A DNA stretch of 64,000 nt, taken from Streptacidiphilus pinicola (GTDB taxonomy: Bacteria; Actinomycetota; Actinomycetes; Streptomycetales; Streptomycetaceae). The stretch covers positions 32,231 through 96,230 of the forward strand of contig NZ_QKYN01000067.1 in the NCBI RefSeq assembly GCF_003258295.1, written 5' to 3'. Position numbers and translations under genes: made by a program. The notes under the pieces are model-generated. The model did no database searches, was not told the origin of the DNA, and was given only the letters and a program-made list of their open reading frames with translations. Positions within the stretch are counted from its first letter, which is position 1. The number at the start of each line of letters is the position of its first letter. Positions 18,180 to 26,816 of this stretch are shown here, in pieces.

Positions 18180-18443
18180 GGCGCTTGAACGGTGCAGCCT
18201 GGGGTCAACGCCCCCGGCCTCGAGGAACTCCGAGACAGCGGACGGTGCTACCCGGATGCCGAGGACGGCCCGTTCGCCGTGGATGCGGCGGTAGCCCCAG
18301 GACGGGTTCTCCTGCGCCAGCCGCAGCACCAGGTGACGGATCGACACGACCGTCCGTGGACGCCCCGGCCCGCGGCGGCCACCCGCGAGTCGCACGGCCG
18401 CGAAAGCGTAGGAGCCGGCAGGCTGGGCAAGGCGGGGCAACAC
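18180..18443 (-). pseudogene. Integrase-core transposase remnant 1
   Basis: The frame reads RHLVLRLAQENPSWGYRRIH, GERAVLGIRVAPSAVSEFLE, then GGVDPRLHRSS before it loses similarity. It is the helix-turn-helix and linker preceding the catalytic core of a rve-type transposase often annotated as integrase. The catalytic residues are missing. The sequence around 18450-18500 (GATCATCTTGCCG, later GAACTGGGCGGATGA) recurs at 27057-27137, so both places keep the flank of the same element. Confidence 0.72.
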
Positions 18444-18605
18444 AGGTGATCATCTTGCCGTCACCCCAGACAGCCTCTGAACTGGGCGGATGACATCTCG
18501 CCATGCGCAGACTCGCCCCGGCCCGGCCCCCTTCGCCCCGTGCGGTCGGCGGCGCTTCGCGGCGGCCCCACGGCGGGAATGCCGGAAGCCCGGCACCACG
18601 TGTGT

Positions 18606-18836
18606 GGTGCACCTCCGGGTGGACGGTCCGGCTGACCAGCCCGGCGCGCTCGAGGGTGCGCAGTGTCTGGGTGGGCATCTTCTCGCTCACGCCCGCCAAC
18701 GTCTGCGGAGCCGGCTGAACTGGGAGGCCCCGTTCCGGGCGAGCTCGCCGAGCACGAGGACCGCCCACTTGCTGCCGATCTGGTCAAGCAGGTCCCGCGA
18801 CAGGCAGCCGCGCTCGTACGAATCGAATGACGGCAT
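18606..18836 (-). pseudogene. HxlR-family regulator remnant (frameshifted and truncated)
   Basis: From an ATG at 18836 the minus strand encodes the winged-helix start MPSFDSYERGCLSRDLLDQI and GSKWAVLVLGELARNG, then QFSRLRR and a premature stop. The next frame carries on the domain as LAGVSEKMPTQTLRTLERAG and LVSRTVHPEVHHT. One lost base near 18707 explains the break. After the HH the sequence no longer fits the family. The gene is dead in two ways, by frameshift and by loss of its 3' part. Confidence 0.82.
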
Positions 18837-18918
18837 GGGCGCGTGGTGGTCCCAGACCTCGCTCGGCCACGCGGTGACCTGCGCCTTCGCGCCGATCAGC
18901 CGCCTGAGGCGGACGCGA

Positions 18919-18948
18919 GGAGGCCGGGGCGAATCGGCCCCGGCCTCC
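18919..18948 (-). terminator. Hairpin terminator of the phosphodiesterase gene
   Basis: GGAGGCCGGGGC and GCCCCGGCCTCC form a perfect 12-base stem with a 6-base loop, 47 bases after the stop of the phosphodiesterase gene. Confidence 0.8.
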
Positions 18949-18994
18949 CGCTTGGGTGCTGCCGGTCAATCAGCCGGCGAGTAGAGGCACCGGG

Positions 18995-20791
18995 TCACTG
19001 CTCCCAGCGGCGTCCAGCGAGGCCGGGAAGGACCTTCGTGTGCTCAACCTTGACGGCCGTCAGCTTGTGCGGGTTGAGCCCCAGAACGGACAGGATCGTG
19101 GGGGCGACCTGAGTGGTCTCGACCGAGGCGGACTCGACCTGAGCCGGGATGCCCGGGCCGTCGACAATCATCAGGACGTGCCGGTCGCCGGTGTTCATGC
19201 CACCGTGCTCGGCCAGCTTGGTCGGCTTCGCGTAGACGATGCCCTGCTGGACCTCGCCGAAGACGTCCGGGTAGTGGCCGTTGTTCACCGCGACGCCGAA
19301 GAAGTGCGCGGCGGCTGCGCCGGCCCAGATCTGCGCCAGGCCCGAGTGCGCAACGGTGACCGGCTTCTTGTTGACGTCGTAGCCCTGCGCGGTGTGGTCC
19401 CACAGGTAGCGCTTGACGAAGTCGCTGGCGGCCTGCGAGTTGTCCGACAGGTAGGACTGCCACAGGTCGTCGTCGGTTCCGGCGACGATGAGGCTCTTGT
19501 TGCTCGGGTGCCTCTTCGCCCAGGCAGCGTTGATCGCGCTGATGATCGGACCGTCCTGGACGGTGACGAGCTTGTTGGGGTCCTGCGGGGACTGACCGTG
19601 CTTGGCCGTCACAATGATCGTCGTCGAGCCCGCGAGGCCGTCCTTGTGAATGGCGCGGACCATGCGGCCGAGCTGGGCGTTGACATAGTCGAGCGCGCTG
19701 GACAGCACCGGCCCGGGGACCAGCTTGCCGTGCACCCACTGGTAGCCGCCCGCTTCCGGAGCGCTGGTGGTGTAGTTGCCGTGGGCGTCCGGACCGATCA
19801 GCGTCGTCGGGGTCGAGCGGATCTTCTGCGCGACCGAGACGGCCTGGAAGTTCATGCCGAAGATCGCCGGGGCGCCGACCTTGGTCTTGCCCGAGTGGTC
19901 GCGGCCGCCGATCTCGTTGAGGACTGCCTGGACCTTGTAACCGTCGTACTGCTTCGTGGCGGCGTCGATGTGGGCCCAGTCGTCATCCTGCGGGTACGGG
20001 ACGCCGTTCGGCATGACAGCCTGCGAGTCGATCTCCGGCGAGAAGAGGTCGTCGATGCTCTGACCGTTCGAACCGGGACCGTTGAAGGACGCGTAGACCT
20101 CGTGCTTGTCGGACCATGCGGTGCGCAGGCCCGCGTTGTGGATGACCTGGAAGATCGTGTTGTCGCCGAGGTAGTCCCACGGGGTGATCGGCTTGCAGGT
20201 CTTGGGGGCGACCGGGAACGTCTTCGGGTTGAGCGATGTCTTCGGATTGAACTTCAGGTTCATGATCGCGGCCGGGTTGGTGTCGACACCCTTGGGGTAG
20301 ACCGAGCCGTTCTCGTCGAACGACGGGAAGGTGCCGTTCGCCGGGTTGATGAAGTCGTTGACGTTCGCCAGTGCGTCGTCCGGCGAGTCGTAGATGACGT
20401 CACCACCGGTAGCCGGCCGGCCAGGCGTGCAGGTGGCCCCGGGCTCGTCCGTCTTGTGGCTGTACTCGACGTCGTAGTAGACGCCGGTGGATCTGGGGTT
20501 ACCGCCGGTCATCAGCGCGGTGCCGCCCGGGTCGGAGTCCGACGGGTTGGACGTCTCCGCATTGGTGTACTCGCTGCCGGTGTGTGTCAGTCTGGCGAGC
20601 GTTGAGCCCGGGTGGTTGGCGATGTACCAGTCGAGATCACTCTGGTGCATGCCATCGATCGAGATGAGCAGGACGTGCTTGCTGGTGGGCGCGTCTGCCT
20701 CGGCGCTGGCGTTCACAACGGGAAGCCCACACAGCGCGGCTGCGGTCGCCGTGGCCAGTCCGACCAAGGCCGGACGGGTGTACCTGGGCAT
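18995..20791 (-). CDS. Secreted type I phosphodiesterase / nucleotide pyrophosphatase-like protein
   Basis: A 598-residue exported enzyme of the alkaline phosphatase superfamily. Residues 1-30 are a signal peptide (MPRYTRPALVGLATATAAAL, ending at about SAEA). The metal-site start KHVLLISIDGMHQSDLDWY, the nucleophile Thr segment DPGGTALMTGGNPRSTGVYY, the DDDWAHIDAATKQYDGYK middle and the metal-binding C-terminal block HGGMNTGDRHVLMIVDGPG are visible. Members hydrolyse phosphodiesters or pyrophosphates outside the cell. The ATG at 20791 has GGGAG upstream. The gene is monocistronic, ended by a hairpin, and bracketed by transposase relics. The substrate cannot be read from sequence. Confidence 0.88.
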   Translation of the reverse strand: MPRYTRPALVGLATATAAALCGLPVVNASAEADAPTSKHVLLISIDGMHQSDLDWYIANHPGSTLARLTHTGSEYTNAETSNPSDSDPGGTALMTGGNPRSTGVYYDVEYSHKTDEPGATCTPGRPATGGDVIYDSPDDALANVNDFINPANGTFPSFDENGSVYPKGVDTNPAAIMNLKFNPKTSLNPKTFPVAPKTCKPITPWDYLGDNTIFQVIHNAGLRTAWSDKHEVYASFNGPGSNGQSIDDLFSPEIDSQAVMPNGVPYPQDDDWAHIDAATKQYDGYKVQAVLNEIGGRDHSGKTKVGAPAIFGMNFQAVSVAQKIRSTPTTLIGPDAHGNYTTSAPEAGGYQWVHGKLVPGPVLSSALDYVNAQLGRMVRAIHKDGLAGSTTIIVTAKHGQSPQDPNKLVTVQDGPIISAINAAWAKRHPSNKSLIVAGTDDDLWQSYLSDNSQAASDFVKRYLWDHTAQGYDVNKKPVTVAHSGLAQIWAGAAAAHFFGVAVNNGHYPDVFGEVQQGIVYAKPTKLAEHGGMNTGDRHVLMIVDGPGIPAQVESASVETTQVAPTILSVLGLNPHKLTAVKVEHTKVLPGLAGRRWEQ

Positions 20792-20959
20792 CGTGCTCTC
20801 CCTACAGTCGAGCCAATGAAGTCGCACATTGCGGTGCGCGCGTATGCTTCACCGCCCAGACGGGCACACGAGAAAAACTGGGTGTCCATCAAGCAACCGT
20901 CAGGCCACGTCCGGATGCTGCGGGACCGCGCGAGCCGTCGCCGGGATCCGCAGACACAC

Positions 20960-21380
20960 CTCGCCCCTGCCTCCCGACACGCGCAGCCTCCTGAAATGAG
21001 ACATATCGGCGGTGGTTTTGGCGTCCCGGTCCCGGACCAGGAACCGCACTGCGGCGAACTGGCCGGAACCTCCAGGTCCATCAGGAGGTTCCGCATCGCC
21101 TGGGTGACCCAGGCATGGGTCGGGTGGGTTGTGGTGCCGAGTATCCGAATCCTGCGGCTCGCGTGGTGGACAGCGGCAAGGATGTACTGGCGCTGTCCGG
21201 TGAGCGTGACGGTCTCGATAGAGTCCATCGCCAAGATCGCTTCCGCCTGCGAGCGCAGGAAGTCCGCCCACGTGACGCTTGAGCGGTTCGGCGCGGGATC
21301 GATGCCCTCGGCTCGGAGGAGCTCCCAGACGGTGGACGGTGCCACCCGGATCCCGAGGACGGCGGGTTCGCCGTGGATGG
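20960..21380 (-). pseudogene. Integrase-core transposase remnant 2
   Basis: The minus strand encodes AVLGIRVAPSTVWELLRAEG, IDPAPNRSS, VTLTGQRQYILAAVHHASRR, IRILGTTTHPTHAWVTQAMR, NLLMDLE and, after a frameshift near 21075, FAAVRFLVRDRDAKTTADMS. This is the central catalytic part of the same rve-type transposase as the remnant at 18180-18443. The first Asp region is partly kept (AMDSIETVTL). The N-terminus is cut off by an ISL3-like fragment at 21381 and the C-terminus is missing. Confidence 0.75.
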
Positions 21381-21474
21381 CCACAACAACAACAAGATCA
21401 AGATGATCAAGCGCCAGATGTTCGGCCGCGCCAACTGCGACCTCCTGCTCAAACGCGTCCTCCACGCGGCATGA
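21381..21474 (+). pseudogene. ISL3-type transposase C-terminal remnant
   Basis: The plus strand encodes NNNKIKMIKRQMFGRANCDL and LLKRVLHAA before a TGA. NNKIK-x-IKRQM-x-GRA-x-x-x-LL-RKRVL is the usual end of ISL3-type transposases. The rest of the gene is absent and the piece is joined directly to the integrase-core relic. The following bases to about 21640, with CACCAAAAGTGATCCAGA, may be the right end of the element. It is decayed and immobile. Confidence 0.7.
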
Positions 21475-21868
21475 GCCCGGTCGTGGTTGGCGTGGATGGT
21501 GTGACGGCGCTGACCGCGACGTCGGTGGTCTGGTGGAGCCAGAGGTCCTGGAGCAGGTCGTGGGTCACGACCGTTGGTGATCGCGGCCCGGTGACCCTTC
21601 GTGGCATCAGCACCAAAAGTGATCCAGAACCCACATTGAGCCGTCGCCGACACCCCTGGCGATCACCGGCGAGTGGGTGCCGGCGAGCGGAGACATTGGG
21701 AGCACCTTCGGCCATTTGATCGACTGCACCACCTGGCAGGTCACGACCACCTGTTGGGCGTCCAGGTGAAATCGGTCCCGACCCACCGGCAATGACGGGG
21801 CATTTCGATCTGAGCCGCCCACAATCGGGCGAAGTACCTATTTCCGATCTCCAGAAGGAGCTGCCGAG

Positions 21869-22639
21869 ATGTCCGAGCCCGTAGCGCCTCCCCAGGTCAA
21901 CCCGACTTCACCGACACGTCGGCGTGTCCTGGTCACCGGAACGGCAGCGCTCGCGACAGCATCGCTGTGGTCGGCTACCACCGCAGGGCCGACACCCAGC
22001 GCCTACGCGGCCGAGACTGACACCGGGGCCGGTGGCGTGGCCGGTAGCGGCCCACTCACCCCGGAGCGCGTCCTGCACATCCTCGAAGACGGGAACCGGC
22101 GCTGGGTCGCAGGACGGCTCCAGCACCCACACCAGAGCGTGGCGCGTCGTCAGCAGGTAGCAGCCGGCCAGCATCCGCTGGCCACAGTCTTCTCGTGCAT
22201 CGACTCACGCGTTCCCCCCGAGATCGTGTTCGATCGGGGCGTCGGTGACCTGTTCGTGGTGCGCACCGCCGCACAGACGAACGACGGACTGGTCCAGGGC
22301 GCAGTGGAGTACGGCGTACAGGAAGCACTGACGCCGTTGCTGGTCGTGATGGGTCACCAGCGCTGTGGCGCAGTCGTGTTCACCGTGGAGACACTGAACG
22401 CCGGGCGGGAGGCACCCGCCCATCTCAAGGACGTCGTGGACGCACTGCGCCCGGCCTACGAGGCCGCCAAGGGACTTCCGGGCGACCAGGTCGACAACAC
22501 GGTCCGCACCCAGATCCGGCTGACCGTTCGGCAGTTGCAGCACGACGCACTGCTAGAACCTTTCGAGCGCGTCGGCCGCGCCCGAGTCATCGGCGCCTAC
22601 TACTCCCTGGACACCGGAACGGTCGACTTCTGCCTCTGA
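21869..22639 (+). CDS. Exported beta-carbonic anhydrase
   Basis: A 256-residue beta-class carbonic anhydrase with an N-terminal twin-arginine-like signal (SPTRRRVLVTGTAALATASL), so it should act outside the membrane after folding with its metal. The zinc ligands are in place: C110 in FSCIDSRVPPE with D112 and R114, and H163 and C166 in GHQRCGAV. The enzyme interconverts CO2 and bicarbonate. The usual RNAGN block is changed to VRTAAQTND, as in other exported members. The ATG at 21869 has AAGGAG 8 bases upstream. It stands alone after the transposon remnants. Confidence 0.92.
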   Translation: MSEPVAPPQVNPTSPTRRRVLVTGTAALATASLWSATTAGPTPSAYAAETDTGAGGVAGSGPLTPERVLHILEDGNRRWVAGRLQHPHQSVARRQQVAAGQHPLATVFSCIDSRVPPEIVFDRGVGDLFVVRTAAQTNDGLVQGAVEYGVQEALTPLLVVMGHQRCGAVVFTVETLNAGREAPAHLKDVVDALRPAYEAAKGLPGDQVDNTVRTQIRLTVRQLQHDALLEPFERVGRARVIGAYYSLDTGTVDFCL

Positions 22640-22649
22640 TCCGCACCGA

Positions 22650-22750
22650 CCCGTGCGGAAGTCCGCCGTCGGACAGGTGTCCGTGCGGGGGTAGGACCGG
22701 ACGAGCGGAGCGTAGGGCTGCTGCCTGTAGCCGGGGTCGAAGTCGTGCAT
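22650..22750 (-). pseudogene. N-terminal remnant resembling a uracil-DNA-glycosylase-family protein
   Basis: An ATG at 22750 with AAGGAG 6 bases upstream opens MHDFDPGYRQQPYAPLVRSY and PRTDTCPTADFRTG. This is like the beginning of a streptomycete protein related to uracil-DNA glycosylases (M-H-x-F-DPG then PY-x-x-LV, then YP and P-x-x-DFR). After that the frame turns into the antisense of the carbonic anhydrase end. Only about 34 residues remain, so no activity is possible. The family call is from memory of that N-terminus and is moderately certain. Confidence 0.5.
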
Positions 22751-22804
22751 GCGCGGCTCCTTTCATGATGGGCGTCGAGGCCGATCCTGGCACTGCCGCT
22801 GCCG

Positions 22805-22917
22805 GCCCCGAGGCGCTCTCCCACCAACTGCTCGATGGCCGCGTTCACGGCGTAACCGTGCAGCGGCCCGTCGGCCAGGGCGCAGAGCACCAGCGTCTGA
22901 GCGTCGTTGGCCTGCAT
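22805..22917 (-). pseudogene. PadR-family regulator N-terminal remnant
   Basis: From ATG 22917 the frame gives MQANDAQTLVLCALADGPLH and GYAVNAAIEQLVGERLG, the first helices of a PadR winged helix (L-x-LL-x-DGP-x-HGY). The recognition helix and the rest are missing; the sequence changes to an unrelated stretch at about 22805. It is divergent to the membrane protein gene at 22993, where PadR genes often sit, so it was probably that gene's regulator. Confidence 0.7.
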
Positions 22918-22955
22918 GTCGACCGCCTCCCTCCGTTCGCCTGGGCCCAGGTTAC

Positions 22956-22968
22956 TACGCACAGCGTA
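22956..22968. promoter_or_regulatory. Possible operator between the PadR remnant and the membrane protein gene
   Basis: TACGC-ACA-GCGTA is a perfect inverted repeat in the 75-base divergent space, within a wider imperfect repeat (GTTACTACGC and GCGTAATAC). PadR-type proteins bind dyads of this kind. No functional evidence. Confidence 0.35.
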
Positions 22969-22992
22969 ATACGCGGCGTGTACTATGCCGCC

Positions 22993-24057
22993 ATGCCGAA
23001 CCGTCCCGACGCGCCGCCGACCGCCGACGCGACGCTCCCCGCCGACCACCCCGCCCGGGCCGCGGTCCGCCGGGCCGCGCGGGACGGCCTCGCCGCGGCC
23101 GTGCTCTTCACCGCCTTCGCCGAGGTCACCTCCCACGTCCGAGCGGTGCGCGCGGGCAGCCCGTGGCAGGACGACCCGTACGACGCCGTGGTCTCGTTCA
23201 CCCTGTTCCTCGTTCCCGCCCTGGCGGCGCTCGCCACCGCCCGGTCCGTCCTGCTGCGACGCGACGAGCCGCAGCCGCACTTCCGGATCGGTCAACTCCT
23301 GCGCGCCTGGGGCCTGAGCGCCGCACTGATCGCCGCCACCGCGCTCACCGACTGGACAGCCGTGGCGCTGCGCGCCGACCGCGATCGGTGGAGCGGCACG
23401 ACGCCCTGGTTGGTCGTATCCCTGGCGCTCCCCACGGCGGCGGCAGCCCTGGCGGGGGCACGCGTCCTGCAAGCTCGTCGCCTGCTCCCACCAGGCCTGC
23501 GCGGGCGCCGGGAGGGTGCGGCGGCGGGTGACTGGCTCGACGATCTAGCGCCCGTGGCCCAGGACCTGGCCGCGCGCCTCCCAGCCCCGCTGACGTGCGC
23601 GGTAGAGCGGGCTGTGACGCTCCGGCCCTTCGTCTCCGCCATGCGGTTCACCCGTCGGCACGTCGTGGGCCTCGCTGGAGCAGCGGCCTGGCTCGGCGGC
23701 GCGCTGCTGGCCGCCGCGGAGGCCGTCGGCGAGGGCTGGACCGACCCGCTGCTCTGGCTCACCGCCGCATCGGTCCACGCGTGCGGGTTCTTCGCCTTCG
23801 CGATGCTCTGCAACGCGACGCTGTCGATCGCCGTGCCGCGCGCGAACGGCCGCCGTCGCGGGTCCGCGCGAGCCGCGCGCCACGCGATCACGGCGGCGGC
23901 TCTCGCCGTGCCGCTCACCGGAGCCCTGCGAGCGCCGCTCCGTCCGCTGATCGGCCGGACCGCCACCGTTCCGGCCCTCGCCGAGTTGGTCCTCACTGGC
24001 GCCGCCGTCGCGGGCGTGCTCACCTTCGTTGTCGCCATCGCACTCGGCTCCGACTGA
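22993..24057 (+). CDS. Integral membrane protein of unknown function
   Basis: A 354-residue membrane protein that I cannot place in a family. It has about seven hydrophobic segments: around 40-55, 65-90 (DAVVSFTLFLVPALAALATA), 105-125, 145-160, 225-245 (VVGLAGAAAWLGGALLAAAE), 260-280 and 330-350. Arg/Ala-rich cytoplasmic loops lie between. No catalytic or transport motif is seen. The ATG at 22993 is placed just after the divergent regulator region; earlier in-frame starts would run back into the PadR remnant. PadR-linked membrane proteins are common, so stress or lipid-related roles are possible, but nothing in the sequence shows this. Confidence 0.75.
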   Translation: MPNRPDAPPTADATLPADHPARAAVRRAARDGLAAAVLFTAFAEVTSHVRAVRAGSPWQDDPYDAVVSFTLFLVPALAALATARSVLLRRDEPQPHFRIGQLLRAWGLSAALIAATALTDWTAVALRADRDRWSGTTPWLVVSLALPTAAAALAGARVLQARRLLPPGLRGRREGAAAGDWLDDLAPVAQDLAARLPAPLTCAVERAVTLRPFVSAMRFTRRHVVGLAGAAAWLGGALLAAAEAVGEGWTDPLLWLTAASVHACGFFAFAMLCNATLSIAVPRANGRRRGSARAARHAITAAALAVPLTGALRAPLRPLIGRTATVPALAELVLTGAAVAGVLTFVVAIALGSD

Positions 24058-24203
24058 CGCCTGCTCGGTTTCAGACTGACCTGGGTTGACATGGTTGTGG
24101 CCGCCTGGAGGGCGTTTCTCTAGGCGGTCGCGTTTCAGCGGGTCAGCGGGATGTGGGCTGAAGCGCGACGACCTTGTGGGGCTCGAAAAGTTATCGCCGC
24201 AGC

Positions 24204-24270
24204 TCAAGCCACGTACTGGTACTGGTTGATGACTCCGCCGAGGACACGGTGCGCAGGAGCTTGACCGGTG
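24204..24270 (-). pseudogene. Integrase-core transposase remnant 3 (C-terminal end)
   Basis: The minus strand encodes RVLGGVINQYQYVA and a stop. GGVI-x-x-Y-x-x-A is the usual C-terminus of the rve-type transposases whose other parts are found at 18.2, 21.0 and 26.9 kb. Only about 17 residues can be recognised. Confidence 0.5.
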
Positions 24271-24349
24271 CAACCACGGACAGGTCCGGCATAGATCAAC
24301 ATGCGTCATCGGGACATGTGCAGACCCAAAGGTCGTTTCCGCAGGCCAC

Positions 24350-24725
24350 CACGAGGCCGTGATTCGCCCCATAGACTGTGCCGAGTCCGGAGCGGGCGGC
24401 CCCGAGTACCACCCCGGTCGCGATCGGCCACCCGGCCGCGAGCGCGCGGTCGTAGCCGAGGAATCTCTCTTGGCCCGCAGGTAGCTGTTGCAGGCGTCCG
24501 CGCCGCGGCGGCGTTCCCCTCGCAACCCGGCCGCCTTTGCCTGTTCCTCGATGGCGTCCGCGACCTGCGCCGCCTTCCCGGCCAACAGCGCGAGCGCGTG
24601 GGCGGCGGCCCAGTCCTCGGCGGCGGGATCGTCGGTGGCATGGAAGGTGAACACCGCCTTCCACCGGCATTCCAGGCAGTGGACAAAGTCGACGACGACG
24701 CTCCGTCGGCGACCGTTGCCGGTGC
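24350..24725 (-). pseudogene. ISKra4-type transposase remnant (frameshifted)
   Basis: Frames on the minus strand give VVVDFVHCLECRWKAVFTFH, AEDWAAAHALALLAGKAAQV and GADACNSYLRAK. In a second frame the protein goes on with RFLGYDRALAAGWPIATGVV and GAAR. The order W-KA, then AEDW, then YL-x-x-K, then YD-x-AL-x-GWPIATGV-x-EGA is that of ISKra4-family transposases. A frameshift near 24475 and the altered end (LGAARSGLG for an expected EGACRHL) show it is dead. It abuts the Ser/Thr kinase gene on the same strand. Confidence 0.75.
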
Positions 24726-24900
24726 CGGCTCACCGCCCGTCAGGGCCCGGCGTTGAGGGCCAGGAGAATTCGTGCAGGCGCCGTAGCGCGGTCTCGGCGT
24801 ACTGGGCGCGCTCTGCCGAGCGCAGCACGCCGCGCCGGACGTGGCGGCATGAGACGCCGTCGGCCTGGTCGGGACAGCTGACCAATTTGCTGGGGTTCCG

Positions 24901-26772
24901 TCAGTCGTTGGACCAGGCCTCGTCGGCGGAGGAGGTGCAGGCCGACAGCGTCGCGTAGCCGCCGACGGTGGTGTCGTTGAGGAGGCACTGGCCGGCGGCC
25001 GGGTTCTCGACCGTCGCGCCGCCGGACGCCGACGTGCCGAAAGACCACACGTCGGCGTCGGTGCTGCCGCAGGTGGCCATGTAGGTGAAGTTGTCTGCGC
25101 TCCCGGCCAGGCACTCGCCTGTGTCCGGGTTGAGCAGTTCGAACGAGCCGCCGGAGACCGCGGTGTAGGTCCACTCGAAGGGGTTGCCGGAAGCGCAGGG
25201 GGCGAGGTAGGCGGAGGTGCTGTGGCTCGGAGTCTGGGCGAGGCAGGTGCCGTCCTGGGCTGACCGCAGGCGGTGGGTGCCGCTCGCGGTGATGCCGCCG
25301 CCGGAACCGCCGCGGGGCGTTCCCGTCCCGCCAGGGGTTCCCCCGGAGGCACCTGAGGTGGCCGAGTGGCCGCCGCTCGTCCCGGTGGAGGCGGTCGATC
25401 CACTCGTGCCGTTGGTACCGCTCGACGTTCCGGTGCTACCGGTGCTCGTGCTGCCGGTGACGCCGCCGCTGGTGCGCGGCGGCACGGAAGCACCCGGCTT
25501 GGATGCAGACGGTGACGCCGACGCGGAGGTGTCCGCGGAGGCGGAGGTCGAGCTCGACGGCGTGCCGACCGTGGCGATCGCGCTCGTCGATCCGCTGCCG
25601 GAGGCGGAGGGCGTACCGCCCGCGTGCTGGTTCATCACGTACGGGGCGAGCGCCACCGCTCCGACGCCGGCGGCCACCAGCACAGGGATCAACACAGCTC
25701 TGGGCCCGCGTCGTTTCGGCTTCTCCCGCTCGCCGGCCGGAGCCACGACCTGCTCTGCGGCAGGCGCGGGACCAATCGGCCCTCCGGGTCCGTCAGGTAC
25801 GGGCGCTGTCACCCTCGTCGCCACGTCGGGCACGCGCCGCGCCGCGTCCACACGCAGCGCCAGGCGCTCGCGCACGCGCGAGGGCCAGGGTGCCACGCCC
25901 AGTGCCACGTGCCGTGTGGCCCGCGCCACCAACTCGGCGCTGGTGGGCCGATCCTGGGGGGCGCGCGCGAGGCACTGGGCGACCACGGCGGCGAGATCCT
26001 CGTCGACCTCCCGCAACGGCCCGAGGTCGGGCTCCTCGTGGATGATGCGGTACAGCATCTGCACGCCGGCGCCGTCACCGAAGGGCGGCTTCCCGGTTGC
26101 CGCGAAACCCAGCAGACAGCCGAGCGCGAACACGTCCGTCGCCACGGTCACCCCGTGATCGCTGGACGCCTGCTCGGGTGACATGTACGCCGGAGTGCCG
26201 ATCACCATGCCCGACTGGGTCAGCCGGCTCTGCTCCATCGCCCGGGCCACGCCGAAGTCGATGAGTGTGACACCATCCTGACGCAGCATCACATTTGACG
26301 GTTTCAGATCCCGGTGCACGATGCCGATCTCGTGCACTGCGGCCAGCTCTGCGGCAGCCTCGCGCAGCAGCAGCCAGACGTCCGGCACAGGCAGCGGTCC
26401 GCCGTTCAGCTCCAGCGCCCCGTCAAGGGTGATGCCCGGGACGAACGCGGCTGCAAGCCAAGGTGGTTGGGCTGCACGGTCGCTGTCCAGCAGTTCGGCG
26501 CCGACCCCCGCGGGCAGGCGGGCCAGGTTGTCCAGCTCGTGTCCGAACCGCTGGACGAACTCCTTGTCCTCGGTCAAGTGCGGGTGGACCTGCTTGACCG
26601 CGGCGTAGCGCCCGTCGGCGATCCCGAGGAAGACCCGCCCCATCCCGCCGGAGCCGAGCCGACCCGTCAGCGTAAACGGACCGATACGCCGCGGGTCACC
26701 GTCCCCCAATGGCATGGCCCCCAGGCCTTGCAGGTCTGAGCTCTCAGCACTGTCCCCCCGGTGCGTCGTCAT
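24901..26772 (-). CDS. Receptor-type Ser/Thr protein kinase with C-terminal ricin-like sensor domain
   Basis: A 623-residue membrane kinase of the Hanks type. The kinase domain spans about residues 30-300: GRLGSGGMGRVFLG (Gly loop), K60 in YAAVKQVHPHL, HRDLKPSN with D155, DFG at D172, and GTPAYMSPEQA. A basic stretch and one membrane helix (about 359-380) follow. Then comes a long Ser/Thr/Gly linker of about 115 residues, and an extracellular C-terminal domain with three ricin-like blocks (GTCLAQT, GECLAGS and GQCLLND). It probably senses a sugar or wall ligand and phosphorylates cytoplasmic proteins. The ATG at 26772 is chosen; a GTG 27 bases upstream and an ATG near the kinase core are alternatives. 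It is a single gene between transposase relics. Confidence 0.9.
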   Translation of the reverse strand: MTTHRGDSAESSDLQGLGAMPLGDGDPRRIGPFTLTGRLGSGGMGRVFLGIADGRYAAVKQVHPHLTEDKEFVQRFGHELDNLARLPAGVGAELLDSDRAAQPPWLAAAFVPGITLDGALELNGGPLPVPDVWLLLREAAAELAAVHEIGIVHRDLKPSNVMLRQDGVTLIDFGVARAMEQSRLTQSGMVIGTPAYMSPEQASSDHGVTVATDVFALGCLLGFAATGKPPFGDGAGVQMLYRIIHEEPDLGPLREVDEDLAAVVAQCLARAPQDRPTSAELVARATRHVALGVAPWPSRVRERLALRVDAARRVPDVATRVTAPVPDGPGGPIGPAPAAEQVVAPAGEREKPKRRGPRAVLIPVLVAAGVGAVALAPYVMNQHAGGTPSASGSGSTSAIATVGTPSSSTSASADTSASASPSASKPGASVPPRTSGGVTGSTSTGSTGTSSGTNGTSGSTASTGTSGGHSATSGASGGTPGGTGTPRGGSGGGITASGTHRLRSAQDGTCLAQTPSHSTSAYLAPCASGNPFEWTYTAVSGGSFELLNPDTGECLAGSADNFTYMATCGSTDADVWSFGTSASGGATVENPAAGQCLLNDTTVGGYATLSACTSSADEAWSND

Positions 26773-26816
26773 GCGGAGCAGGCTAGCCAACTCCCGCACG
26801 CATCGTCATGTCAGGG

